Assembly (NCBI GenBank): GCA_034509735.1
Contig: JACGWO010000003.1
Coordinates: 36,664,466 to 36,728,465 of the forward strand
Reading direction: 5' to 3'
Source: Sesamum alatum
Lineage: Eukaryota > Streptophyta > Magnoliopsida > Lamiales > Pedaliaceae
Length of the DNA: 64,000 nucleotides
Within the stretch, counting starts at the first letter, position 1. Each line of letters begins with the position of its first letter. The position numbers and the translations under genes were made by a program. Positions 48,356-60,796 of the stretch are shown here, in pieces. The notes under the pieces were generated by a model, which did no database searches, was not told the DNA's origin, and worked only from the letters and a program-made list of their open reading frames with translations.

Positions 48356-51161
48356 ATTTGATGTGCTCTATAAACCTTTGTACGATAATGTTATCAAGAA
48401 CAAGGAGTTATTAGTTCACTGGAAGTAAGCTTTTTGTACAAGCTATGACTTGTATACAATGATAATTATTGTTTGTGTTAATTTCCTCCCTATTCTTGAT
48501 TATGTGCATCAACAATTCAAAGCACTGATTTTAGTACTGCATGATAGCTTCTGATGCATCAGGTACAATTTGATGAGTTATGTGAAACCAGTGCTCGTCT
48601 AATCTGTAATTGAGATCATTCTCTACTGTTCTCACCGATTGAGGTTCTTGGCTGTGTTTTTCTTCTGTAAATGTAAACTGATCATAGCACAGGCGTGAAG
48701 TAAGAATACCAAATGATCGAGCACACTTAAGTCTAATATCATCATCAACTGCACGATTTGTTTCGTTGTTTGTTAGCTATTTAAGATATTCCAGAAATCT
48801 TGAATTATAGGTTTTTCCGCCGGCTTTATTCAGTCTTATTTTAGCTTTTGCATTGTTTTTGGATCAGTTATATGCACACATTTTATGGACCAATCCAGAA
48901 TGTTAATATGCAAGGATGTTTCGCTCTTTCATCATCCCTGATTTGATAAGTTTCTTTTACTAACGAACTTCATTTTTGTTTCTAATCTGTGACCATGAAC
49001 AATTGATACATTTTTATCCTTGTCTGCAACATTACTTAATTTGCCATGACTGGAATATGTGCTTCTGATTTATCAGGTCCACTCAGAAAACATAGCTTCA
49101 TGTTGGTTTGGGATGCTCTAATGTGTCCTTCATGATTTCCTATTCATTCTGGTTGAAATGATTACCAGTGTTTCTCTGAAGAGACAAACTTCATTAAACA
49201 ATTGATACGACTAAGTATTCTTTCATTACTGGTTGCAGATTCTTTTCGTTCTTTTCAGGAACAACATTCCATGTAACTGTTTAGGTTCGGTTTCTGGTGT
49301 TGGAGTTCCACAGTTGACTCCTGCAACGGTTTTTCTTAAATTTTGTCCCATACTGTGAAACTGTCAACCCTATGGCAGACAAAAAGTCGTTTTTATCGTT
49401 ACGTTGAATATTGAATTATGCCCTTGTCGCGACGTTGTCAAGATTTCCATGATCTGAAATTCGCTATCTTTGTCTTGCTGCTTATATAGAAGTAAACTTT
49501 GGTTATTGGTTAACAAATCAATTCCTTTTTGTCAAGTTAAAGAATGAACTTTACACGTGGTACGTTGTGCTATCATCGGTCGATCAGCTGCTACAGATTC
49601 ATGCTACGTCGTTTCTCTAAATAAGGTATGTAAATAACGCTAGTCATTTAGTACAAAAGTGACTTCCATGCAAACGTTCCATCATTAGGCTTCGTTACAT
49701 AATAGATTATTTCTTTAAGTTGGCTTGACTTTCAAAAACTAGCTTCAAGAGAAGCACATATGAATGGTTTAGAACAGCACGATCTTGCATTTATAAAGAT
49801 CTTTGCCTGAACCTGAAGCTGACAGTAGTTTGGTTTATTAGCAAAGGAAAACCACTCCTATTTTCTCTGGAACTCATCTCTTTTTGTAGTGTAACTGCAG
49901 AGCATCTTGGGATTCCTTTCACGGCAGCATGTAGGCCTTTACTCGCTTTATCTTCAATATTGTATAGAAGGATTGTAGCTCTTTAATCATTTCTTTCCAT
50001 ATTGTCCCTTTTCTATATTAAAGTAAAGCATAATCTTCACATCTTCATCTATCATCTCCTGCTCTCTGTATCATCGCGTTCCCCTTTAGCATGTCCTGTG
50101 GCATTCACTGGCAATTCGATTTCAGGATGATTTATTTCATGTTCATAATTTTTGCTCTGCTATATGTGCTTTGGCTTATACTAAGTTTCCTACAAGTAAT
50201 AAGTAAACAAATAAACGAGGGGGCATAAGTTTCCATTATTCGGACAGAATTGTGGTTTCTATGTTGGTGTTGTCAACTTCTGATGCTTTTGCTTTATGGT
50301 GATGACCTTCTCCATGAGACAAGGAGTAAGAAATTAGGAATACCTCTGATCATGTATGATATTGTATTATGAATATTCACTGAGAATTTGTATCATTGGA
50401 TTCGACTAAAATGTTTCTGAGCATCAGTACTGTACAAAGGTGTTACAATTACGACTGCCTGCCGTATAAAAATGCTTTTAAAATAGGATTTGTATATGGA
50501 ATAATATGCATGAGGAAAATGTTATTTCCATTTGAGTATCCATTTTTCCTATCTGCAGGATCATCTATAAAGTCTTCTTAAGTTATTATGACTTGCCTGC
50601 AGATTACATCAAACTTTTCCTGAAAATAGCCAAGAACAACTTGATTCCGGTGGACGACACAGCTGCTGTAAGTTTTATATACGGTTTACTTGCTAGCTTC
50701 TCGATTTATGGCGATCTTCTGTCTAATCTTTTTTTCTAAATTATGGTTCTTGAATTTAGGCTCAGAATTTTTTACCAGTGAGGTAAATATCCACTTAATT
50801 AGAGGGTTGTTTTAGTTTTTATTTTCCAGGCAAGTATCATGATGTGAAATTCTTGATGTTTATGGGGTATGTCATCTTTGTTTGATCACCAACAGTTATT
50901 CTACTTTAGTAATTGTGTCCCTTGATCTACATGCCTGGAGATTGAAAATTGAAATCAAATGTCTTCCTTGTCTTTTGACGTAAATGAATTATACTTGTTA
51001 TGTAATTATTTGATCGATTATGTGATAAGTCTATGATGTGGTTAGTTTAATCAGATCAAATTTGATCGAAACATGAATTTTTAGGTCAAGATGGAACATA
51101 AGATGAAATGCAATTTAAAGTAAATGCCAAACTTGGGTTTTTTGGGCATTTTCGTTTATGG
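48356..51161. other. Gene-free region after the first NHL gene
   Basis: No coding is supported over 2.8 kb. Base composition is less AT-rich than the deserts and resembles intron or UTR sequence, with splice-like sites (tatctgcag|gatc at 50560, gacttgcctgcag|att at 50603). It may be a long 3' UTR or a non-coding transcript. Transcript data would be needed. Confidence 0.4.
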
Positions 51162-51407
51162 ATAATTATATTTACATTCTTTGATCTATAATCTATTTAC
51201 ACAAATCATTCATATCTTTTTCGTAATTATATAAATCACCCTTAACAGTCAAAAAGCAAAGATAGTTTGTATAATGTTGGTGTTTTTTAAGGGGTGTATG
51301 TATAAATTTTCAAAAATCAAGGATGATTTGTGTCAATGATCTTGACGTATTAAAATGTTGTATGATTTGTGTAAATAGACTATAGGTTACGGGATGTAAA
51401 ACATTAT
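51162..51407. mobile_element. MITE with about 40-bp inverted ends
   Basis: tttacattctttgatctata / atctatttacacaaatcat on the left pairs with atgatttgtgtaaatagact / ataggttacgggatgtaaa on the right. It is non-coding. No clear duplication. A partial copy lies at 25186-25400. Confidence 0.65.
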
Positions 51408-51901
51408 TAATTATTTCTTTTTATTCAGGAAACTTTATTCGTGTATGGAGATATGGTGATACAGGGGTTTCCATTTTGAATTTTTATTGGCCCATTGTGA
51501 TTTTGGACTTAGATTTCTTCAACATTAGTAAAAGGCCCATCACATGGCCCAACCTTACTAGTGACAAGCCCTGTACTTTCCAGACTTGGGCTGGAACTGA
51601 CAAAAATACGAGGATAAAAAACTTAGATAAATCATTTTGTCTAAGTTAGTCTAACTATAACCTTGTTAAATTAGTCATTTGTTTAATTATATATATTCGG
51701 CTTGTCCACCATTATATATTCTTGGATCCACATATTCATGTCTTTATTTCTTTTATAAGAAAGTATTTTCATGTCAAACGCTATTGCAATCTGAACTTTT
51801 TATTACAAATTGATGTTGCATCTTGTGTTGCATTTCACATTTACACGCTAACCTACATAAAATTGTATATTTAAGAAAAGCTCTTACACACACCACCTAT
51901 A

Positions 51902-52141
51902 TCTATACTAATATATAAAAGAAATTTTCACTCATAAATGGCGGTTTATGACACCGCGACACCAATTTTTTAGTTTTGTCGATAATACTCATAAAGTTAG
52001 TTTTTTTTTCTTTTCTTTCTTTTTTTTTATTTTATAAATGTAATGTGTTGATTTTTATATATATATTTTATATATTCAATAATTTTAAAGCGTGTAATAT
52101 TATTTTATATGCACGCAGGAACGACGTGCTACGACGACTAA
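51902..52141 (+). mobile_element. Small non-autonomous Helitron, complete (240 bp)
   Basis: It begins TCTATACTAATATATAAAAG after an A and ends CTAA before a T. A perfect 3' hairpin, GCACG / CGTGC (52111-52129), lies near the end. The block ctcataaatggcggtttatg is shared with 13256-13541. It is non-coding. Confidence 0.9.
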
Positions 52142-52142
52142 T

Positions 52143-53621
52143 GTATATAATGCAAACCCAAATGCAACAAAAAATTATACTGCAAAAGCTGAATTTGTAC
52201 ATGGAACCACTAAGAAAATATCTACGCAGTACATAAATAATGTTTTTTATTTACGATATATCTTCACCCAAAAAAAGAAAAAATAAAATAAAAATGTGCT
52301 AATCAAATGATGATGATGATCACCAAATTTGTAAACTACGCAATCACGGGCACCAAATTATGTTCTTCCCACTTGGAAATTGATTGAAGCAAGAAAAAAA
52401 AAAAGAAAAGAAAAAAAGAAAAAGGGCATAGTGACTAATGAGTTTGTCCTTTTCGATCCCTATAGATCCCCTTTTCCCCACTCATTGCTTTTACCTATCT
52501 TTCTTTTTGGGTTGCAAGAATTCTCCATCACATGCTTTATTCCCTTTCCCCTTTTTCTCATTTTGTCCCCTTTCATTTTTCATTCATTACATCTATAATA
52601 ATTGTTTCTTCTCAAATTTTCAAAGCCATTCATGGAATTAGTTGAGCAATAAACTCAGAGAATTTTCATTGGTAAATTGATTTTCAATTGAATTGAATTG
52701 GATTGGATGGAGCAAAGTTCATAAACATGCTACTCATTGATGAGCTGATTGCGAGGTTTTGATTAGTTCAAATAAAGTCCACACTGTATAAGAGCGTGTG
52801 CGAATTAGATCAAAAGGGCTGCAAAGTGATCATCCCAAATTGGCCGAGAAATATTTCTAAACTTCTTATACAGTACAAAATAACTCTATTCTTCGATTTT
52901 TTTCATAAATGAGTGTAATTTTTGACCTTACGATTTACATCAAAATAAAGAAAAATATAAAACAAGAATCCAAACAAATTTGAAAAAAATACATTTCCGG
53001 CCTTAATAAATTTTTGTGTTAAAACTAAAAACCCCTTTATATCATTTATAACAAATCATAAATACTTTTTTGGAACATAAAGAAGTATCAAAATCTGAAA
53101 ATAGAGTAGTTTAATTTTGTGGCAGAGAAAGAGGGTTCTCAAACTCCGAGGATGATATTGTAGGGTACAGAAACTGCATAAACAAGATTAGAATCAGCTG
53201 TTTATTTGTCAGAGCAAAAAGTTGGGGATATCCTTGCCTTCATTTTCCTGTCCCAACATTCCCCTTATCCTCTTTACTTGGTTTTTTTTTTTTCTTCTTG
53301 TTGTTGCTTTGAATCTACATCACATCATTCTTATGGTAAGATACTTTGCTAGATCTTTTCTTGTGAAGGACTCTATAATACATGATTTAAATTCTTTATT
53401 TATAGTATATTATTTTACAAACATTTGAGTTTAAACCCGTGAAAAGTGATTTGTAGCTCAAATTAATAGATTGTAAATATGAAAATCGTACTAAAAAGTG
53501 ATAAAAGTCTCATATTCAATGAATATTTAATTGGATTGTTTACATAAGGTTTTTAGTTATATAGTCACATCAAAGTAACGTCTAGTAATGAGTCAGCTCT
53601 TTCGTGATAGTAAGGTTTTAA
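52143..53621. other. Gene-free region
   Basis: AT-rich, with an A/G-rich tract at 52390-52430 and a T/C-rich tract at 52480-52600. No gene is supported. Confidence 0.5.
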
Positions 53622-53997
53622 GTGGGTGTTTGATGGAGTTTTTTTCAAGTGCTTATGCGTTTTTCTTAAAACAAATTCAAATTAAGTGTTTGCGAAAATT
53701 GCTTATGCGTTTACTACTCTAAACTTAAGCTAATATTGGCCATAAATCTAAAAGCACCAGAGTTGCAGCTTAATGGTATTTTTGTAAATATTGAACACAT
53801 TTATCTTTAACTTTTTTTGGATTCTCGGAACAATTTATCAAAAAAAAGGTGATTCTCAACAACTGTTTTTTCAACACTCGAACTTAATTTTCTAAAACTC
53901 TTCATTGATTTCAAATACTTTCAACTTTTACAAAAATTAACACTATCAATTTTTTTTATAACTTTTTGCTTTTTTTATAAGTTTTTGCAAACACCCC
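53622..53997. mobile_element. PIF/Harbinger-like MITE (376 bp), TSD TAA
   Basis: Left end gtgggtgtttgatgg and right end ...ttttgcaaacacccc are inverted repeats. Both flanks are TAA (53619-53621 and 53998-54000). The ends and the three-base target fit Tourist-like elements, although hAT is possible. Confidence 0.65.
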
Positions 53998-54000
53998 TAA

Positions 54001-55456
54001 ATATTGCGTCCCAATTCAAGTTGCTCTAATAATAAGAATAAGAATTTTTATTTTGGCATGCTTTATGATTTTTATACTCTTACATTCAAAGTAGATGTAC
54101 TACAAGTTTAAATTTGTACAAGTGATTAACTAAATAGCATCATAGAAATGTTAATCTTAAAGCAAATTTCCCATTAGCATATACTAGAATCCCAAATGTG
54201 AAGTGGGTAGTGTCTTGTTTTCTCTTCTATTTGTCATTGGTGTGGGCCCCATTCTAGCCCACAACATCTTGGCCCTCTACTTGCCAACCCCAATCCCCAT
54301 CACTCACTATTCATTAACTCACTTTTTCATGTATGCTTATTTATTAATTCTCATTTTCTTTCGTTCAATACTGATTAAATATTAAATTTTTACTGAGATT
54401 TGAATCTCATTGACTACATAAAATTCGCCTAGTATATTATAGATGGTGATTATGAGCTATAATATTTGATCCAGTAAAAATTGAATTTAACTTATTGATA
54501 CGTTAATTGAAGTATTTTATCGAAGGAAACATCTTATAACGGTTGTCGTAATTGGATATCACATCGAATTCATCATAACCTAACTTTACAACTATAAAAG
54601 AATTGCTTATTTTATTTACCATGCCTAGTCTTTTTTCTTTTAGTTAGCTTTCTTTCACTTTACCGTACAATAAGCATATAGCAACATCCCGTGTGGTCGA
54701 TTATATATTTTGTACCAAGTTTTATCTGTTTCAATCCAAGTCTTATAAAATTCAGTTTTAGTGCTCCACTCCTTGTTTAGCCCTGGGATTAAGTAGATTA
54801 AATTTAATATTACAGGTGCAAATATAATTTTTTATACCGTTTCACCTTGTTTTTTAGAATTTTTTTGGGATTAAATTCCATCAAAATTATATTTCGATAA
54901 AAACTACAACTTATAACTTTTAATCATCACAAATATTTTTTTATCGAGTTTCATACTATACAAAACCACTTGACATGAAGTTAGTTTTGGTATTTAATCA
55001 TAATATGCAGATGTATAATCCGTTATTGAAGTTGTGAACCCGAACGCCATATTCATTTTTCTTAAAATTTATTATTTCAAAATCAATTAGAGGAAGGGCG
55101 ATTTTGGCCCCATTATTACTCAATTTCTTGTTATATTTATACACTCAACTGTTTATTTTTTCCTCAAAAATGAAAAAATGAAAAAACAAAAATAAAAATA
55201 ATGTATAAGGGGGGAGTCGAGATATTTCAAAAATGTGAAAAAAATAAATAAATATATATATGTATATATTCTTTGCCTTTTTCTTTATATCATGAATATA
55301 CGAATTTTGGCGGTAAAGTGGTAGATGCTCCACTTTTACGCCTTTGGCTTCCCTTTTCTACCATTTACCCTAAAAATTTGAATAAAGTGGTGCGTGCACT
55401 ATACTCATTTACACACACTCACAATCATCACCGCTTACTTACAAATTACAATTTCT
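54001..55456. other. Gene-free region
   Basis: AT-rich, no gene supported. A short GC-richer patch at 54236-54300 has no recognisable coding potential. Confidence 0.5.
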
Positions 55457-55459
55457 TTA

Positions 55460-55742
55460 GGCCTCCTTTATTTTATAGTATTAATCTGAATAAAAAAAAT
55501 TAATATAAATTAATACAATAGTTACTTTATTGTATGTGACCCTAGTATAAAACCAAAATTTTGTACTATTTAATATTTCGATTGCATAAATAATACCATC
55601 AAAGGAAGTGGTATAATTTACTTTTAAAAATAATACGATCATTCTTACTTAAATAAACACCTTAAAATTTGTATAAGATTTTTTAATCAGTTCAAAATAA
55701 TTTTATCACACATTTAATATGACCCTAAAAGTAAACCAGGCC
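55460..55742. mobile_element. PIF/Harbinger-like MITE (283 bp), TSD TTA
   Basis: The left end ggcctcctttattttatagt is imperfectly complementary to the right end ...aaaagtaaaccaggcc. Both flanks are TTA (55457-55459 and 55743-55745), the target of Tourist-like MITEs. Confidence 0.75.
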
Positions 55743-55745
55743 TTA

Positions 55746-56326
55746 AAAAGTCAATATATAAATTGCTTGTATTTATATTCAGTTTCTATGAATAATGATG
55801 TCTCGTTTCTTTTATTTCAACCCACCTCTTCATTTCCACCTAAATCACCCCCACTCTTACAAAACACAAATCTTATCATGTAATAAATCTTATAATTACG
55901 GGACTTCAAGATGTAATTTGTAATGTAAAATATAACTGTCGAAAATATCGTGTAATTTATCTAAATCAATAATTTCTTTTAGATAAAATGCCTAGTTTTT
56001 CAATTAATCCTAGATTACACACTACATGAAATTTTTTTATTTGAATTAGATTTTGTCGAATTAAATCAATCAAAGAAAAAATGTGATATACTTTTTATAT
56101 AATTGATTAATTTTTTTAAATTATACCATGTACACCCATTATACGACAAGTGTATTACATAGAGTTGGACGTTGATGTCACGGCATAAACTAAAATGGCA
56201 CAAACACAAAGGCCCACCCACCCGCCCGTTCTTACTTGTAGAGCCTATATTAGTAGACAGACGAGCCCCATCCTCCTCCTCACTCCCACACCTCAAGAAC
56301 CAATCTCCTCCACAGCCGCCGTCAAC
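55746..56326. other. Upstream region of the second NHL gene
   Basis: AT-rich promoter region. A weak TATA-like ctatattag is at 56245-56253, about 75 bases before the start. Nothing else is clear. Confidence 0.4.
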
Positions 56327-56956
56327 ATGTCGGAGAAAGCCTGCGACCACCACGAAAGCGACCAGCGAAAGATCGCGCGGCGGTGCTTTGCCGGTCTGCT
56401 CATATTCAGCTTCATCTTCCTGGTGATCATCCTCCTGATTTGGTCCATCCTCCAGCCCAGAAAGCCCCGCTTCACCCTCCAAGACGCCACCATCTTCAAC
56501 CTCAACGTCTCCGCCCCCAACGTCATCTCCACCACCGTCCAAGTCACCGTCAACTCCCGCAACCCCAACTCCAAAATCGGCATTTACTACGACAGGATGA
56601 ACGTCTACGCCACTTACCACAACCAGCAAATCACCTACTACACTGTCATCCCGCCGGTCTACCAGGGCCACAAGGACGTCAACGTCTGGTCCCCGTTTAT
56701 CTACGGCAACAACGTCCCCGTCGCCCCCTACAACGGCGTCGCCCTCGGCCAGGACCAGTCCAACGGCGCCATCTCCCTCACCATCAAAATTAACGGCCGC
56801 GTCAGGTGGAAGGTCGGCTCCTTCATCTCCGGCCGTTACCATCTCCACATCACCTGCGCCGCCTATATTCCCCTAGGAAACAGCAAGAACACCGGAATTG
56901 TCATCGGCAACGCAGTTAAGTATCAGCTTTCACAGAGTTGTACTGTCAACGTCTAA
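56327..56956 (+). CDS. NHL12: NDR1/HIN1-like protein of the NHL1/NHL12 type
   Basis: A single-exon gene for 209 aa, the size of Arabidopsis NHL12/NHL1-type proteins; these are plasma-membrane-associated LEA_2 proteins implicated in defence. A short basic cytosolic end (MSEKACDHHESDQRKIARRC) precedes one membrane anchor (about 21-42, rich in Leu, Ile and Phe). The outer domain has LQDATIFNLNVSAPN, the family motif SRNPNSKIGIYYDRMNVY, PPVYQGHKDVNVWSPFIYG and VRWKVGSFISGRYHLHI. Cys follow near 176 and 206. The frame is open upstream to 56195, but the ATG at 56327 (caacatgtcg) matches where family members begin. Codons end overwhelmingly in C or G, unlike the AT-rich surroundings. A 25-A run begins 17 bases after the stop. 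Confidence 0.92.
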   Translation: MSEKACDHHESDQRKIARRCFAGLLIFSFIFLVIILLIWSILQPRKPRFTLQDATIFNLNVSAPNVISTTVQVTVNSRNPNSKIGIYYDRMNVYATYHNQQITYYTVIPPVYQGHKDVNVWSPFIYGNNVPVAPYNGVALGQDQSNGAISLTIKINGRVRWKVGSFISGRYHLHITCAAYIPLGNSKNTGIVIGNAVKYQLSQSCTVNV

Positions 56957-56972
56957 TCAAAATCCTCACCAC

Positions 56973-56997
56973 AAAAAAAAAAAAAAAAAAAAAAAAA
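56973..56997 (+). repeat. Run of 25 A after the second NHL gene
   Basis: An uninterrupted poly-A run sixteen bases past the stop codon. It may be a simple microsatellite. It might also mark retroposition of the intronless gene, but I found no flanking duplication. Confidence 0.8.
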
Positions 56998-58828
56998 CCA
57001 TTTAAATTAGGATTATTACATGCTAATTAAATCGGGATAAATAATCAATGGTCCCGAAGAGTTTTAATTTCCGTTGTTTTTCCATCTTTTTGATATTATA
57101 TATATGTATCTTTAGAGCATATTGTATACGGTGGAGAATTGTACATTTTGCTCGATAATAATTTAAACAAGCGACGATGAGCTGAAAGCCGACAGAGCTG
57201 CTATGTATGATCTTGTACAAGAAATGTACCATGTTTAAGTTATTGATATGCGAAATTATGCAATAATTGTTTCAATTATTAGATATGCTTCTTAATTGAT
57301 TAATCATATTAGAATTCTTTATGTTAAATAATGATTTTGCTTCTTCTTCACTCCAATATCTTTTTTGGTTAGTTTAATGTATACTTTTGAAGTGGTGGGT
57401 TTAACTTTACATAATCTTTACTAGTCCTATTTGATCATAATTGTTTTGTGTGTAGAGGTAGTGAGCTGTTTGGCGACTTTTTCGTTAGAGGAATAGAAAA
57501 TAGACAACGGCAAAGCCATGTGGTTGATTGCTAGCTGTTGCGATGTATTAAAATATTAATATTAAATGATATTTCTTTCTCATATAATTTGATGATGTTA
57601 TTTATATAATTTTATATTTATATAAGTTATCAGTCGTTAAATTATATATAATAGTGTTAATTTAATAATTCATAATTTATATAAGTACAAATTTATATGG
57701 ACAATACCGAACGAATATTAGTAATGGAGAAATTCGTGGCGTGCATTGAAAGGTTTGGTTGGAATGTATAGAAAAGATGTGGGGAGATGATAATAGTTGG
57801 TGTTGTGGTTGAGAGGATGGATATGATTACGGAGAGATAAGGTCGGCCGGGTGCTTTTGTTTTCATTGCAAGAGAAACAACCAATCACAGCTACATTTTT
57901 ACGCTTTTTATATATTTATTTATTTATAGGAAATAATTATGGTAGTAATAGTTAAATCATTACATTAATATATGAAAAAATCGACAAATATATCAATATA
58001 ACAATTAAATATGGTAGTAATAGTTAAATCATTACATTAATATATGAAAAAATCGACAAATATATCAATATAACAATTAAATAACAATCAAATAAGAAAG
58101 AATAATAAAATAATAAACTGGAAGTTCCCATACATTTAGTGAGCTATAATCATCAATCTCGTATTTATGCTTGAAATTTATGTTTAAGTTTAACCACTAA
58201 ATTAAGACTTCATTAGCTCTTCAACTTTATGTTAGCAAGAGAATGGTGTCGACATTACATTTATATATCACTTAACGGAACATATATAAAATTTCTTTTT
58301 AGGCGTAGAGACTTTAAAAAGATTTCCATGAGTTCATTCCCTAATGCTGCATTTGAATGAAAGAATTTGAATTTGAGGAGATGATTTAAAATAAGGATTT
58401 CAAACGACTCTATTATTATCATATTGGTTTGAAATCCATCACATCACAATGCCACAAATGACATGAAAATTTATTCAAATAAGTTTAATTAATTTAAAAT
58501 TTTTAAAATTTAAATCAGTCGATCCAAACACGATTGTGAGCGTTTGGGGGAGGTGGGTTCATATTTCACGTGGCATTTGGATGAGGGTCATTTTCAGTTT
58601 GCAACCGTAGTTGAAACACAGAAAGAATCTCAAAGACAATTAATGTACGTTTCTCTTGAAGCTCCTCCTACTTATCTTGCTTTGATTTAGTGAATAAATT
58701 AGGACACCATGCACATGCTTCACATCATTAATTCCCCGCTCCTACCAATTTCTTTCCATGTTTTTTACTGATTTGAACTCGAAATTACGTCCTTGTTTGG
58801 AACCTGATGATAGGTCGGCTCCATCAGT
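56998..58828. other. Gene-free region after the second NHL gene
   Basis: The 3' UTR is in the first 250 bases. A 72-bp tandem duplication follows (57939-58082). 58355-58540 has the 'gcatttgaatgaaagaatttg' words of a degraded MITE. No gene is supported. Confidence 0.45.
57939..58082. repeat. Perfect 72-bp tandem duplication
   Basis: Two identical adjacent units, 57939-58010 and 58011-58082, each starting atggtagtaatagttaaatc. Absence of differences points to a recent event or an assembly artefact. Confidence 0.9.
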
Positions 58829-59169
58829 TAGGAAATTCTTGTTCGGATCAAGTTTGGTCGAACTAAATCAATTATGATGCGGCTTGCGACTTGATCGGTG
58901 CCCCATTGCGCAAGGTATTGTCTGCTTTGGCTTTGTATGAGCCTTACGGTTTTGTCCTGAAAAGGCGCCTTGCTAGAGAGAGGAGACATTGGTTGTCTGC
59001 AACCGATGTGGGACGCTTGCTACATCAAATTATAAAACAAGTGTGGTACACTTGTTATGTGATCGATCACTTTTCTTGAATTGTACACCTATCACATGAC
59101 AAGTGTATTGTACTTGCCATATGATTGGTTCAAATTGCCGAGCCAGGTCCGAACTAGAACTTTCCCTAT
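58829..59169. repeat. Second copy of the TMK-3'-end repeat
   Basis: It begins gaaattcttgttcggatcaa and ends gaactagaactttccc, inverted at the ends. It shares acacttgttatgtgatcgat with 24172-24322 but is longer. A 62-codon frame inside (58891-59079) looks accidental. Confidence 0.6.
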
Positions 59170-59970
59170 TTTTAAGGTCCAACATTAACGGGTTCCAGCT
59201 ACAATCCTCCCACATTGAATTTTATGTTCCAAATCATATTCTATCCTCAAGTCATTCAATATATACATGTTACATATATCTAGATGACATTATGTATTTT
59301 TTGAAAGAAAGAGTTTATACACGTTGTGTATGTTGAATGGAGTAGAAGGGAAAACAGATTTTGCAACAAAAAATTCGATCAGTAATCCTCCAACATAAAT
59401 TAATAAGCAGTGTGGAAACCAAAGGATTTTCATAAACTAGGCATTTGCAAGCTTGGTTATGACTCGCATTGGGCCGCAAATGATTCAAATTCAGTCGAAT
59501 ATATTATTGTTCAAAATTTTTGTTGTTAATGGAGCTTGAAAGTTGTTTTTTAATTTAGTTTGATTATTAATCTAATCGAACTCAAATGATTTTTAATTAG
59601 ATCAAACATGAATGGAACTCGAGTAATTTGATATTTAAATTATATTTTATTATTTTTGTACTAAATGAATCGGGTCTGAAAGCTTATCGAATAAAAATAT
59701 TTGTTCAAGTTTGATCTGTTAAGGTTAACAAACCAAATTTAAACGAACTTTTATCGATCAATTTTAATTCAATATTAAATAGTTTGGTTTATTTTTCAAC
59801 CCTAGACTCGCTTAAGTAGAAAGTATGTCGATCTTTGTTGTAATTCGGCATTCCTACATTTTTTAGGGGCATTTGAGTCTTTTAACATTCATGGGTCTCC
59901 AGATCCAACAACATTCGCTTCATTAATTATACTTCGCATAGTAATGAAATTCAACTCTTATATCGCAAAT
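59170..59970. other. Gene-free region
   Basis: AT-rich. 59460-59810 looks like an old MITE (words such as 'gaactcgagtaatttg'). No gene is supported. Confidence 0.45.
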
Positions 59971-59988
59971 AAAAAGTGGACTAATTGA

Positions 59989-60242
59989 TCAATGATCTAA
60001 TCTAGTATTTAAGGATAACGTCTAGGTCATGGGTTCGAACCCCACCAACGTGTGGAATAATAGTTTATTGCATAGTAAGTATTGTTCATATACTATAATA
60101 GTAGGTATTATTTAGATTTAATTTATGTGATATTGTTATTAGGGTATGATTGTTGTAATTGTTTAATATTGATATAAGACAGGACTGATTGTAATCAATT
60201 TACTTTAATTAATAATATTTATTATTTTCACTTTAAATAAAA
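59989..60242 (+). mobile_element. tRNA-derived SINE with 18-bp TSD
   Basis: A B-box match, GGTTCGAACC, is at 60032-60041 near the head, within gtcatgggttcgaacccc. The A-rich end is just before 60243. Flanks aaaaagtggactaattga (59971-59988) and aaaaagtggattaattga (60243-60260) match at 17 of 18. The A box is poor. It is about 254 bp with no coding, a good SINE. Confidence 0.8.
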
Positions 60243-60260
60243 AAAAAGTGGATTAATTGA

Positions 60261-60785
60261 ATCTAAATTTGCACAAGTTCGATCGACCTATCCACGAATC
60301 GGATCATCATCGAATCATTCAAATAACTACATCAATTCGAATAATTAAAGCACACTTAAAAAGCGCAAGTACCAGTGTTAAATTTCATTAAAATGCAATT
60401 AATTAAACTAATATTTGGTTACGGTGTTGGTTCAAATTAAATACAAGCATAAGCCCAACATAACTTTGCGGGCCGAAAGCTTTCAATTAGCCCAACATCA
60501 GGCTTTGTGAGACCCATCCAGTTATACATAGAGCAAAAGCCCACAGGAAATGTGTGTGTGTGTTTTTTTAACACTCACCCACCCAACATACACGCAACAC
60601 ACCCAAAGTTCGTGACAAGACCTTTCATAGAGAAATCTTGTGCCAAAAAGTGTTTCTGGAGCGTGATTCCAATATTTCATTATTTATTTTTAAATATGAA
60701 TTGAATTCTCTATTTCAAATTTTATTATATTTTTTGTATCTTATTTAATATAGACAATTCGTAATAAAGAGGCCATTGCTTAAAT
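60261..60785. other. Gene-free region
   Basis: Short intergenic segment between the SINE and the LINE. No gene seen. Confidence 0.5.
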
Positions 60786-60796
60786 AATAGTAATCA

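Noticed and set aside
56195..56326. N-terminal extension of the second NHL protein by 44 codons
   Set aside because: The extension is not family-like; the ATG at 56327 matches the usual start and has better context.
56066..56848. Antisense open frame of 260 codons opposite the second NHL gene
   Set aside because: It mirrors a coding region with C/G-ending codons, which removes stops from the complement. The peptide is a low-complexity Val/Asp/Gly string without domain features.
60001..60060. tRNA gene at the GGTTCGAACC box
   Set aside because: There is no cloverleaf or acceptor pairing; flanking duplications show that it is a SINE head.
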